Origin: a virus
Length of the DNA stretch: 52,506 nt
Virus record (IMG/VR): IMGVR_UViG_3300047168_000032
Span: 1-52,506 of that record
Reading direction: 5' to 3' (one strand)
The translations under genes were made by a program, and so were the position numbers. Below the pieces are notes generated by a model. That model saw only the letters and a program-made list of their open reading frames with translations. It searched no databases and was not told the DNA's origin. Shown here one piece after another: positions 40,804 to 46,949 of this stretch. Within the stretch, counting starts at the first letter, position 1; the number at the start of each line of letters is the position of its first letter.

Positions 40804-41186
40804 ACACTGTTACCTCTTGCCATGCCTCTGTAAAAAATGTGAGCATTATTAAACACTTCGTAATAAGCTTTTAAGTATGCTAAATCGTTCTCTATCATCT
40901 CAAGGTCTTCCCTGGCCTTCATATAATCTAGACTAGCTTCTGCAGACACTTTATTTTCAGTCATAGTCTTTGATGTGCCTTTAAACAGCTGCTCTGCATA
41001 TACCGCGGTCTGAACTGATAAGAGCTTGATCTTGTGCTGACTAAGTTCATACCGCCAGTTGGTGATATGTGCAGCTATAAGTAAAAAGCTAGCAGCTCGC
41101 TTCTCCGCCTCCGTAAAACTTACGGAAGTGTTCATTGGCAACAAAGCTTCATATTTATCAATTTCAGATTTTATCAGAGCGTCCAT
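40800..41186 (-). CDS. Hypothetical helical protein near RecA
   Basis: 128 residues: MDALIKSEIDKYEALLPMNT, SFLLIAAHITNWRYELSQHK, EASLDYMKAREDLEMIENDL then AYLKAYYEVFNNAHIFYRGM. All-helical, about the size of a recombination accessory or DNA-binding protein. I recall similar proteins near recombination genes, but cannot name a family. Coupled to both neighbours by overlaps. Confidence 0.6.
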   Translation of the reverse strand: MDALIKSEIDKYEALLPMNTSVSFTEAEKRAASFLLIAAHITNWRYELSQHKIKLLSVQTAVYAEQLFKGTSKTMTENKVSAEASLDYMKAREDLEMIENDLAYLKAYYEVFNNAHIFYRGMARGNSV

Positions 41187-41274
41187 GTTTATTCCTTAAT
41201 GCCCTATAGGCAAGAATTAAATATACGTAACCTGTGTAAACTATTATTAAAGTCACTATGATTTTAATTCTCAT
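41164..41274 (-). CDS. 36-residue membrane peptide
   Basis: MRIKIIVTLIIVYTGYVYLI, LAYRALRNKHGRSDKI: single transmembrane helix with a basic tail, AGGAG before ATG 41274; overlaps the 40800-41186 start by 23 nt. Function unknown. Confidence 0.5.
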   Translation of the reverse strand: MRIKIIVTLIIVYTGYVYLILAYRALRNKHGRSDKI

Positions 41275-41359
41275 CTTTACTCCTACCTTGCTTATACAAA
41301 AGAAAGGTATAGAATACCATAAATAACACAAATAAAATTACTTTAGTGTATGTACTCAT
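41264..41359 (-). CDS. 31-residue membrane peptide
   Basis: MSTYTKVILFVLFMVFYTFL then LYKQGRSKDEN: one transmembrane helix and a charged end. Its ATG overlaps the 41356-41574 stop (ATGA) and its end overlaps the next peptide gene. Function unknown. Confidence 0.5.
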   Translation of the reverse strand: MSTYTKVILFVLFMVFYTFLLYKQGRSKDEN

Positions 41360-41574
41360 TTTTTAGCTTTTCCTTTTAGTTTAAGAGCCTTAGCTTTAAT
41401 TATTTTATCATTAATTGATATTAAATCTTGTAGGGTATTATCCTCTAGTATTAATGATAAAACTGGCAGGGTACTATCCTCCAGTATTAGTGCTAAAGCT
41501 TTTAAGAGACTATCCTCTATCTCTTTTTTGCTGAATATCCGCCCTCGCAATAAAATTTTCTTTTTTGATGCCAT
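41356..41574 (-). CDS. Hypothetical basic protein with internal LILED repeat
   Basis: 72 residues: MASKKKILLRGRIFSKKEIE, then LLKALALILEDSTLPVLSLI and LEDNTLQDLI. The unit L-x-LILED-x-TL-x-x-L is repeated. The DNA shows matching tandem repeats (taatattctag-type blocks) at 41430-41515. Lys-rich ends. Function unknown. Confidence 0.5.
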   Translation of the reverse strand: MASKKKILLRGRIFSKKEIEDSLLKALALILEDSTLPVLSLILEDNTLQDLISINDKIIKAKALKLKGKAKK

Positions 41575-41576
41575 TT

Positions 41577-41855
41577 TTACTTCCCTCCCTTTTCTTCCAT
41601 CAGATGACTACAAAAGCTAATTATAGCATTTTGTCTTTTCTTCACTTCCTTAAGACCTGCACTTAAAGCTTTAAGATTTTCTTTTAATTCTTGATACTTA
41701 GGATTAGCCTCCAATTCATCTTCTGCCTCCTTAATTGATGACACCGCTTGTAAGATACTATCCTCTAATTTTGAAAATTCAGCTGAATTAAAATCCTCTA
41801 GCTCTTCTTTGCCTAATACCTTAGATATTCTTTTTAATTTCTTATCTGATAACAT
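41577..41855 (-). CDS. Small coiled-coil protein
   Basis: 92 residues, strongly charged: MLSDKKLKRISKVLGKEELE, FNSAEFSKLEDSILQAVSSI, EDELEANPKYQELKENLKAL. Heptad pattern suggests dimerisation. First gene after the promoter at 41877-41905, 2 nt upstream of the repeat-containing protein. Function unknown. Confidence 0.55.
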   Translation of the reverse strand: MLSDKKLKRISKVLGKEELEDFNSAEFSKLEDSILQAVSSIKEAEDELEANPKYQELKENLKALSAGLKEVKKRQNAIISFCSHLMEEKGGK

Positions 41856-41876
41856 TTTTACTTCCTCCTATTTATA

Positions 41877-41905
41877 AAATTAACACAGCTCACTTAAAAA
41901 GTCAA
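41877..41905 (-). promoter_or_regulatory. Sigma70-type promoter, extended -10
   Basis: TTGACT, 17-nt spacer ending TGTGT, TAATTT on the minus strand, 22 nt before ATG 41855, overlapping the end of the 41894 gene. Confidence 0.6.
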
Positions 41906-42376
41906 ACCTAGGCTTAAACCACAGGTTCCATTAGCAATCCCAAATAACCCAACAGTGATTGGTCCAAAAATAGGTTTCGTCACTGACAATCCGTAACTTA
42001 TACCATTCGGGCTGCTTGCATTTGTTGCAAATAGTGCTGAAATCGTCACCTTAGAACTGCCTCGAACTATTTCTTTATCCACCGTGGTTAGTTTGTTGTC
42101 TGATAAAGTGTCATTCGTCTTCTTTTCTGTGTTTACACCAGTATCTTCAGTAATCGTGGTAGTTACTTCCTTTTTTCCATCTGTTTCCGTGACTGCAACT
42201 ATTTTAGTTTCCTTGTGCCTGTTTATCTCTTTCTTGGTGTCATCTCTATCAACCACTTTTTCAGCCTCAGCAACCTTAGTGACAATTTTTGTCTTCTCTG
42301 GTACCAGGTAGGCTCCCAGAGCTAAACAGGCAGCTGTATACACTACCCCGATTATTACTTTAATTCTTAGTGTCAT
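41894..42376 (-). CDS. Membrane-anchored protein with beta-type C-terminus (spanin-like candidate)
   Basis: 160 residues. Transmembrane helix at about 5-25 (VIIGVVYTAACLALGAYLV), charged repeats (VTKVAEAEKVVDRDDTKKE; TETDGKKEVTTTITEDTG), then short strands ISYGLSVTKPIFGPITVGLF and GTCGLSLGLTF with a final Phe like an outer-membrane beta signal. This layout (TM, EVTTT linker, beta hairpins, G-L-x-x) is common in phage membrane proteins of unknown function. It could bridge inner and outer membrane. Overlaps the 42373-42609 gene by ATGA. Confidence 0.6.
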   Translation of the reverse strand: MTLRIKVIIGVVYTAACLALGAYLVPEKTKIVTKVAEAEKVVDRDDTKKEINRHKETKIVAVTETDGKKEVTTTITEDTGVNTEKKTNDTLSDNKLTTVDKEIVRGSSKVTISALFATNASSPNGISYGLSVTKPIFGPITVGLFGIANGTCGLSLGLTF

Positions 42377-42609
42377 AACTTATCCTCTTGATTCTTAACT
42401 TTAATAAAGCCGTGGGTACCTAACACTGGGGTTAATAAACTTATATACACCATAGCATCGAGTTTAGAAAATGTGATTATTTGTCCAAGTATATGAAATG
42501 TTAGCCCATCTACAAGAAATCTAAAAACTACCGCTAAGGTGACAATCACCGTTAGAGTCACCATCTCATCAGGTTTGCCTGTTTTAGGATCATTTAAAAA
42601 TAGCTGCAT
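42373..42609 (-). CDS. Small two-helix membrane protein (holin-like)
   Basis: 78 residues: MQLFLNDPKTGKPDEMVTLT, VIVTLAVVFRFLVDGLTFHI then MVYISLLTPVLGTHGFIKVK. Two transmembrane helices; the YISLLTPVLG motif recalls small holin-like proteins paired with the spanin-like gene in other phages. The role is not proven. Confidence 0.6.
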   Translation of the reverse strand: MQLFLNDPKTGKPDEMVTLTVIVTLAVVFRFLVDGLTFHILGQIITFSKLDAMVYISLLTPVLGTHGFIKVKNQEDKL

Positions 42610-42621
42610 AGCTTTTCTCTC

Positions 42622-42993
42622 CTAATGGTCCGTTTCACTTAAAAAGTTTTCGTCTACCTGTTCTAGGTTGCAGTAAAACATTGCATCACGATTTGCAAAT
42701 TGCGACAGTGCTTTTGAGAAACCTTCAGCCACTGCATTTAAAATGTTAAATTTAACCGCGGCATACCGAGCGGTCACGTAGCTAACTAAGTCTCTAGTTT
42801 CAAGTTCATACTTAGGGTTGTCTCTTAACACTTCTGCCAGGACGGTATTAACAAAAGCAGTTATGAATTCTGCTTCTATCAGCATGATGGCTTTATCTTT
42901 GTCTTCTAAGTCAGTTGCTTGATTTTTAAAGGTTTTATGTAACTCTTTACTAACTTCATCTGCAAATTGCTCTAAACTTATACTTTTTTTCAT
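42622..42993 (-). CDS. Hypothetical helical protein
   Basis: 123 residues: ISLEQFADEVSKELHKTFKN, LVSYVTARYAAVKFNILNAV and AEGFSKALSQFANRDAMFYC. All-helical, acidic. First gene of the minus-strand block starting at the promoter 43015-43043, and so one of the earliest genes. Function unknown. Confidence 0.55.
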   Translation of the reverse strand: MKKSISLEQFADEVSKELHKTFKNQATDLEDKDKAIMLIEAEFITAFVNTVLAEVLRDNPKYELETRDLVSYVTARYAAVKFNILNAVAEGFSKALSQFANRDAMFYCNLEQVDENFLSETDH

Positions 42994-43014
42994 ATCTACC
43001 TTCTTTCTATTATT

Positions 43015-43043
43015 AGAATAACATGTAACAATTTAATAGTCAA
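43015..43043 (-). promoter_or_regulatory. Sigma70-type promoter, extended -10
   Basis: TTGACT, 17-nt spacer ending ATGT, TATTCT on the minus strand, 22 nt before ATG 42993. Confidence 0.65.
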
Positions 43044-43089
43044 CTTTTTTTTAACTGTTAAGTTGTTATTGTTGTTTTTTTTTCTTTCT

Positions 43090-43463
43090 CAATAGATGGG
43101 GGCGCATAGGAATACACTAAAGATTGAATTAATTATTATTAGATAAGATATAGCCTCTGTAGGTAAGTATTATCCTGTAGGTTATAGTACTACAGCTTTT
43201 ACTTATAAAACACTGGCCTAGGGTATACAGGCTATATCCGTATCTAGACATGGCGCTATAGGTATTCACTACGCATACCATGTGTCCCTACCAGCTAGCA
43301 GCTCCTAACAGACGGGGCATGCTGAGGTTTCCACTGGATATGCCTTGACTAGAGAGTGCCTATCAAGACTATGCTACAGCTTGCGCTGGAGGCTATACAG
43401 CCCATGAGAAGTATATGCGCAAACTCTGCAACTTCTCACTGTCACCGGTATCCCCCGGTGTCA
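43090..43463 (-). ncRNA. Candidate structured noncoding RNA
   Basis: From 42994 to 43635 no ORF of useful length is visible on either strand, though the stretch is not AT-rich like its neighbours. Two promoters (43470-43498 and 43508-43536) point into it. The transcript would fold into several stems: CACCGG/CCGGTG, GAGAAGT/ACTTCTC with an 18-nt loop, GGCT/AGCC, GGTAT/ATACC, CTGTAG/CTACAG, and a long-range GATATAGCC/GGCTATATC pair. No terminator is evident, so the 3' end (near 43090) is uncertain. It could also be a replication or packaging site. Confidence 0.4.
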
Positions 43464-43469
43464 ATAATT

Positions 43470-43498
43470 ACCCTAGCATAGGTGAATGGAAAAGTCAA
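43470..43498 (-). promoter_or_regulatory. Sigma70-type promoter into the putative RNA
   Basis: TTGACT, 17-nt spacer ending TATGC, TAGGGT on the minus strand. Start would be near 43463. Confidence 0.5.
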
Positions 43499-43507
43499 GC
43501 ATTATTT

Positions 43508-43536
43508 TAAATAGTATAAGCTTTTTACACTGTCAA
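43508..43536 (-). promoter_or_regulatory. Second sigma70-type promoter into the putative RNA
   Basis: TTGACA, 17-nt spacer, TATTTA on the minus strand, tandem with 43470-43498. Its -35/spacer part (GTTGACA-x-TGTAAAAAGCTT) also occurs on the plus strand at 15060-15078, next to the end of the 15082 gene. Confidence 0.5.
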
Positions 43537-43588
43537 CGCACATGTACAGCTTTTACTGAGAGCGGTGTTGATTTTATTGATGATTATG

Positions 43589-43604
43589 TGGCACTCCTGA
43601 TGCA
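43589..43604 (+). promoter_or_regulatory. Sigma54-like -24/-12 site
   Basis: TGGCACTCCTGATGCA has GG and GC separated by exactly 10 nt, with TGGCAC identical to the -24 consensus and ATGCA at the -12 (consensus TTGCA). It lies 32 nt before the first plus-strand ORF. If real, host sigma54 would drive the plus-strand operon. By-eye match only. Confidence 0.3.
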
Positions 43605-43617
43605 ATACTTATAAGGC

Positions 43618-43713
43618 GAGAGGGAGATAGAATTTATGAATAAGATAGAACCAGGTTTAGACACATTCTTTTTACTAACGTTGTTACTTTGTTTACTTGT
43701 TAAGGCAGCAACT
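43618..43713 (+). repeat. Tandem duplication, copy 1
   Basis: Copy 1 and copy 2 (43735-43830) lie 117 bp apart. The leader AGAGGGAGATAGAATTTATG and the 3' block TTACTTTGTTTACTTGTTAA are identical, the middle has diverged. Each copy encodes one membrane peptide. Confidence 0.8.
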
Positions 43714-43725
43714 TTTATATTTTAG
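43636..43725 (+). CDS. 29-residue membrane peptide, duplicate copy 1
   Basis: MNKIEPGLDTFFLLTLLLCL then LVKAATFIF: a charged start, one hydrophobic helix (LLTLLLCLLV) and a short tail. Ribosome site GAGGGAG. It shares LLLCLLVKAAT with the next ORF. First gene of the plus-strand operon; a holin or toxin-like role is possible, unproven. Confidence 0.55.
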   Translation: MNKIEPGLDTFFLLTLLLCLLVKAATFIF

Positions 43726-43734
43726 TGGTACAAT

Positions 43735-43830
43735 AAGAGGGAGATAGAATTTATGACTAGGATAGAAGCAGGTTACATGTACTTTTTAGTAATGTTATTA
43801 CTTTGTTTACTTGTTAAGGCAGCAACTTTA
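43735..43830 (+). repeat. Tandem duplication, copy 2
   Basis: Second copy of the 117-bp unit; see copy 1 at 43618-43713. Confidence 0.8.
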
Positions 43831-43854
43831 TATTTTAATGGTTATTTACAATAA
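43753..43854 (+). CDS. 33-residue membrane peptide, duplicate copy 2
   Basis: MTRIEAGYMYFLVMLLLCLL then VKAATLYFNGYLQ. The same plan as copy 1 with the conserved core LLLCLLVKAAT and start M-x-x-IE-x-G; ribosome site GAGGGAG. Both frames kept open and the start/stop preserved although the sequence drifted, which favours function for both. Confidence 0.55.
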   Translation: MTRIEAGYMYFLVMLLLCLLVKAATLYFNGYLQ

Positions 43855-43863
43855 GGAGGATGT

Positions 43864-44028
43864 ATGAAAATTGAAGATATTAAGTTCTATGTAATGAAAA
43901 TGAAAGGGAAAAAACCGGATCCTGTGGTAGTGCCAACTTATCTTTGCAATGTTTACCTTTGCAACGTAAAGTCAGTAGGGGGTACGAGCAGGTGTAAAGA
44001 ACACACAAGGCCTTATCAAAAAGCTTGA
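43864..44028 (+). CDS. 54-residue Cys/His-containing peptide
   Basis: MKIEDIKFYVMKMKGKKPDP, then LCNVYLCNVKSVGGTSRCKE and HTRPYQKA. Three Cys and one His in CN-x-x-x-CN...C-x-x-H spacing could form a small zinc site. AAGGAGG before ATG 43864. Its stop lies in the hairpin that also holds the next promoter. Confidence 0.55.
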   Translation: MKIEDIKFYVMKMKGKKPDPVVVPTYLCNVYLCNVKSVGGTSRCKEHTRPYQKA

Positions 44029-44052
44029 CTTTTTGATAAAAGTGTGTAACTA
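44013..44052 (+). promoter_or_regulatory. Hairpin overlapping a plus-strand sigma70-type promoter
   Basis: TTATCAAAAAG and CTTTTTGATAA (44013-44039) form a perfect 11-bp stem with a 5-nt loop. TTGACT (44025-44030) lies in its loop and right arm, followed after 16 nt by TAACTA (44047-44052) ahead of the protease gene. It could act as a weak terminator for the peptide genes and as a start for the protease gene. Confidence 0.45.
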
Positions 44053-44070
44053 TGAAAGTAGAGGTATAGA

Positions 44071-45006
44071 ATGGAAAAAAACAATAGAGTTTTAAAACCA
44101 ATTACAAGGCTACTGTACGGCTTTTTGATGGCAGCAGGCCTATTGACTGTGGTAGTGGTATTTGAGCTTGTGGTAAGGCTGTTATTGCCTGTAAAGGGGT
44201 ACTCGCCGGACTCTTCCGTGATGGTAACTAACCTGGCAAAAAATTCAGGTGGTAGTGGGGCTATTATCGAGACTGCCGACGATTTTACAAAGGTACTCAC
44301 TAATGCCCATGTTTGTAGAGTAGTAGAACATGGCGGTGTCGTGTCCTCAATTCACAACACCGGATATGTACTATCTTATAAAAAATCAAGTTTACACGAT
44401 CTATGTGTGATAAAAGTATCCAACAACTTAGGAACTTCAGCGACTATATCAAATACCTACCCACAAGTCTTAGACGATGCTACTGTTATAGGTCATCCTA
44501 TGCTGATGCCTATAATCTTGACTTCTGGTAAATTCTCAGAAAAACGACTCATCCATGTAGGTACTGGGTTAAGGGCTTGTACACCTGAAGAATTAACCGA
44601 TCCTGTTTTAGGGAGCATATGTGCTTTTTTTGGAGGTGTACCTGTGATTCAAGCCTATGAAGCACAAGCCATATCAGCTCTTATTCAACCTGGATCATCA
44701 GGGTCACCTGTGTTTGATGTTAATAAAAGCATAGCTGGAGTAGTTTTTGCTGGTAGTGGAGAAATGGCTTTTGGTTACATCGTCCCTCTTGAGTATATTC
44801 ATATGTTTTTAGACAATGAAATTAAAACAGTTGAAGAACAAAAACCTAATACTGACAGTTTATTCCAGACTTCATCAGGAAGTACTGTCGATAAAGATGA
44901 AGTTAAAAAACGTTGTCAAACGATTAACTTAAATGAAAAACAAAAACAGGCATGTAAAGAAGTGTTGGAACTGCTTAAATCAGATGACCTAATCTACTCG
45001 AAATAG
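44071..45006 (+). CDS. Membrane-anchored trypsin-like serine protease
   Basis: 311 residues. Cytoplasmic start (EKNNRVLKPITR), transmembrane helix at about 14-40 (LLYGFLMAAGLLTVVVVFEL), then a chymotrypsin-fold domain outside the inner membrane. The triad is visible: TNAHVC (His80), LHDLCVIKV (Asp110), PGSSGSPVFD (Ser210). Six Cys (82, 112, 170, 184 and two near the end) may pair. The C-terminal part (KKRCQTINLNEKQKQACKEV) is helical. Similar to HtrA/DegS catalytic domains but without a PDZ domain. Likely acts in the periplasm on host envelope proteins or phage precursors. Rare in phages. Confidence 0.85.
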   Translation: MEKNNRVLKPITRLLYGFLMAAGLLTVVVVFELVVRLLLPVKGYSPDSSVMVTNLAKNSGGSGAIIETADDFTKVLTNAHVCRVVEHGGVVSSIHNTGYVLSYKKSSLHDLCVIKVSNNLGTSATISNTYPQVLDDATVIGHPMLMPIILTSGKFSEKRLIHVGTGLRACTPEELTDPVLGSICAFFGGVPVIQAYEAQAISALIQPGSSGSPVFDVNKSIAGVVFAGSGEMAFGYIVPLEYIHMFLDNEIKTVEEQKPNTDSLFQTSSGSTVDKDEVKKRCQTINLNEKQKQACKEVLELLKSDDLIYSK

Positions 45007-45023
45007 GCAACGGGATAGGCAAC

Positions 45024-45053
45024 AGGGGCCAGGGAATGGCCCCTCCTTTGGCT
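45024..45053 (+). terminator. Intrinsic terminator after the protease gene
   Basis: AGGGGCCA and TGGCCCCT form a perfect 8-bp GC-rich stem with a GGGAA loop, followed by CCTTTGGCTTT. The T-run is imperfect, so read-through into the lysis genes is likely. Confidence 0.6.
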
Positions 45054-45067
45054 TTATGGGAGTATAT

Positions 45068-45496
45068 ATGAAAGCATTAAGTAATTGTGATTACTACGAG
45101 TTAGATAAGATAGCAAGTTTTATAGGAAATTATTGTTCCAAGTGGGGCAGAATAAACACTCAATGCAAAGAAAAATACGGCATCGTTATAGTAGACACTG
45201 TGTTTACAGAACTGAGTTTACATTCGCTGATCTACCCTAACTTACATTACTATGCCTTTCCTAACTGGTTGATATATTTAGATATAAAAGTGTTCACTCC
45301 TGTAATCACGTTTTTATTAGGATTTATCATGCATAAATGGCGGCGTTTCGTATACAGCAGGGCTTATCATATCGCTTTAAGACACTGGCCTCAATACACA
45401 AAGGAAATTCTTATGTTTGCTGATTATCCTGAATTTATTAAAAACTATGAATATATTAAGTTTAACAGTGAATGGAGAAATTATGGAATTGAGTAA
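45068..45496 (+). CDS. Hypothetical membrane protein upstream of the endolysin
   Basis: 142 residues from ATG 45068 (GGGAG ahead; the ATG at 45056 has no site). MKALSNCDYYELDKIASFIG, then a hydrophobic helix LDIKVFTPVITFLLGFIMHK around 75-95 and a basic-aromatic C-terminus (KWRRFVYSRAYHIALRHWPQ). Overlaps the endolysin start by 14 nt. It could be the holin or a regulator of lysis, but its size and single helix are not decisive. Confidence 0.55.
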   Translation: MKALSNCDYYELDKIASFIGNYCSKWGRINTQCKEKYGIVIVDTVFTELSLHSLIYPNLHYYAFPNWLIYLDIKVFTPVITFLLGFIMHKWRRFVYSRAYHIALRHWPQYTKEILMFADYPEFIKNYEYIKFNSEWRNYGIE

Positions 45497-45935
45497 CGAA
45501 GGTATTGAACTTATTAAGAAATTTGAAGGGTGCAGGCTGCAAGTGTACCTAGATGTGGGAGGGCTGCCTACAGTAGGATACGGTCACCGAACAGATATGT
45601 TAGAAGGTGAGACCATAACCCAAGAAATGGCAGACACCCTGCTGATGACAGATTTGATGAGTTTTTCTAATGGAACTAAGACGCTACTAGGTCCTGCCAT
45701 AATCTGCAATGACAACCAATTTTCATCCTTGGTATGCTTTGCATATAACTTAGGGTTAGGAACGTTGCAAAATTCAACACTGCTTAAGAAAGTTAAAGAA
45801 GGTGACTACGAAGGCGCATCCCGCGAGTTTTTAAAGTGGGTACACGTTGGACCTCATATTGTACCGGGGTTGGTAGCCAGAAGGCAAGCTGAGAAGGAAT
45901 TGTTTGAAAAACCTGTAACTGAGGAGATCACGTGA
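45483..45935 (+). CDS. Endolysin, GH24 lysozyme
   Basis: 150 residues from ATG 45483 (GGAGA ahead; the ATG at 45417 belongs to the overlap). MELSNEGIELIKKFEGCRLQ, YLDVGGLPTVGYGHRTD contains the T4/P22-type catalytic Glu (KFEG), Asp (LDVG) and Thr (PTVGYGH). QFSSLVCFAYNLGLGTLQNS and GLVARRQAEKELF complete the fold. No signal peptide or SAR segment, so it needs a holin to reach peptidoglycan. Confidence 0.92.
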   Translation: MELSNEGIELIKKFEGCRLQVYLDVGGLPTVGYGHRTDMLEGETITQEMADTLLMTDLMSFSNGTKTLLGPAIICNDNQFSSLVCFAYNLGLGTLQNSTLLKKVKEGDYEGASREFLKWVHVGPHIVPGLVARRQAEKELFEKPVTEEIT

Positions 45936-46174
45936 TTGAAGATTTAAGTCGATACAGTGCTGAGAGAAAGAGCTTTGTTCAGAAATGGTATGAGACCAAT
46001 AGAGACCACACCGGCGTAGACGAAGCCATCGCGATTATGGCCATAGCAAGCGGATGCCCTTGCATTGTGGTGGCTTATTGGATCGCTGAGATTGAAGGAA
46101 TGACGGAAGGGTTAAAAAAGAATATAGATATTATAACAAAATTCTATGGTTACACGGAGATAAAACATGAATAA
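45932..46174 (+). CDS. Hypothetical small protein (GTG start)
   Basis: 80 residues starting at GTG 45932, overlapping the endolysin stop (GTGA). MIEDLSRYSAERKSFVQKWY, VDEAIAIMAIASGCPCIVVA, YWIAEIEGMTEGLKKNIDII. The hydrophobic middle with CPC is not a clear transmembrane helix. Function unknown. Confidence 0.55.
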   Translation: MIEDLSRYSAERKSFVQKWYETNRDHTGVDEAIAIMAIASGCPCIVVAYWIAEIEGMTEGLKKNIDIITKFYGYTEIKHE

Positions 46175-46346
46175 TGATAAATGTAAATGTGGAAAAGAAA
46201 GCACTGTAGCGGCTCACGGGATAAAGAATAAAGCGGTGTACTCAGAGTATTGGTGCGATGATTGCTATAACAATAAGAAATCACTACCTTTTGTGCCTAT
46301 CGTACCTAAAGATATAATAAAAAATTATGAAAATAAAGACTCGTAA
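46167..46346 (+). CDS. 59-residue zinc-ribbon protein
   Basis: MNNDKCKCGKESTVAAHGIK, then YWCDDCYNNKKSLPFVPIVP. CKC and CDDC form a four-Cys zinc ribbon. Overlaps the previous gene by 8 nt and ends 1 nt before the convergent 46347 gene. Function unknown. Confidence 0.55.
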   Translation: MNNDKCKCGKESTVAAHGIKNKAVYSEYWCDDCYNNKKSLPFVPIVPKDIIKNYENKDS

Positions 46347-46583
46347 TTATTTCAAATAATGAACAACAGTCTCGCAAGCAGCAACTATTGAAATGATGAT
46401 CATGAGGAGCTTAACAGCACCCATTTGACGATTAATGAACTCCTCTGATTTTTCTACCTTTTTTTCTAATAAATCAGTTCTACGAATATGTTCTTTTAAT
46501 TCGACAGCTTGCTCTCCTAGAGTCTTGTCTATTGATGCTATCCGATCTGTAATTCTATCTATCTTATCTTCAAATCTATTCAT
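46347..46583 (-). CDS. Coiled-coil membrane protein (XhlA-like)
   Basis: 78 residues: MNRFEDKIDRITDRIASIDK, TLGEQAVELKEHIRRTDLLE then KLLMIIISIVAACETVVHYL. Long heptad-repeat helix followed by a C-terminal transmembrane segment, the layout of haemolysin XhlA-like phage proteins, which often lie next to lysis genes. Last gene of the fibre transcript. Confidence 0.65.
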   Translation of the reverse strand: MNRFEDKIDRITDRIASIDKTLGEQAVELKEHIRRTDLLEKKVEKSEEFINRQMGAVKLLMIIISIVAACETVVHYLK

Positions 46584-46584
46584 T

Positions 46585-46764
46585 TTACACGTTTTTATCT
46601 CCTATTGATGCCATACAACGATGACATACGATTCTGTAATTTATACCATTTATCATATGATGTACACCGTATGTGTGGAAGCCGTAGAAATGCTTGTGAC
46701 ACACGGGGCAGTCTGTTATGAAGGTTCTTCTGAAAAAAGCTACTAATTTCCTTAAAAATCTCAT
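46585..46764 (-). CDS. 59-residue CPVC...CHRC zinc-binding protein
   Basis: MRFLRKLVAFFRRTFITDCP then VCHKHFYGFHTYGVHHMING and RIVCHRCMASIGDKN. A basic hydrophobic N-terminus, CPVCHKHF and CHRC as a four-Cys zinc site. Lies between the 46767 and 46347 genes with 1-2 nt spacing. Function unknown. Confidence 0.55.
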   Translation of the reverse strand: MRFLRKLVAFFRRTFITDCPVCHKHFYGFHTYGVHHMINGINYRIVCHRCMASIGDKNV

Positions 46765-46766
46765 AA

Positions 46767-46949
46767 TTAACCTACTGAGGTGTTAATATTTAATATCTGG
46801 CACATAGATTGCAACTGATCTACAGATGCGTTTGGTACCCAAGATATAAGTTGCGCCTGCATGAGGAGTACCACGTTTGAGAACTCACCATTAGCATCTG
46901 CTGTCTGTAGAGCCGTTACTATAGCTTGTACCATTTGATCCTGTGTCAT
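46767..46949 (-). CDS. Small hypothetical protein
   Basis: 60 residues: MTQDQMVQAIVTALQTADAN, FSNVVLLMQAQLISWVPNAS then VDQLQSMCQILNINTSVG. Helical, overlaps the 46946 gene stop (ATGA). It may be a chaperone or stalk adaptor of the adhesin cluster. Confidence 0.5.
   Translation of the reverse strand: MTQDQMVQAIVTALQTADANGEFSNVVLLMQAQLISWVPNASVDQLQSMCQILNINTSVG

Noticed and set aside
43021-43500. tRNA or tmRNA gene in the ORF-free region
   Set aside because: No T-loop (GTTC-x-A) with a fitting acceptor stem was found on either strand.
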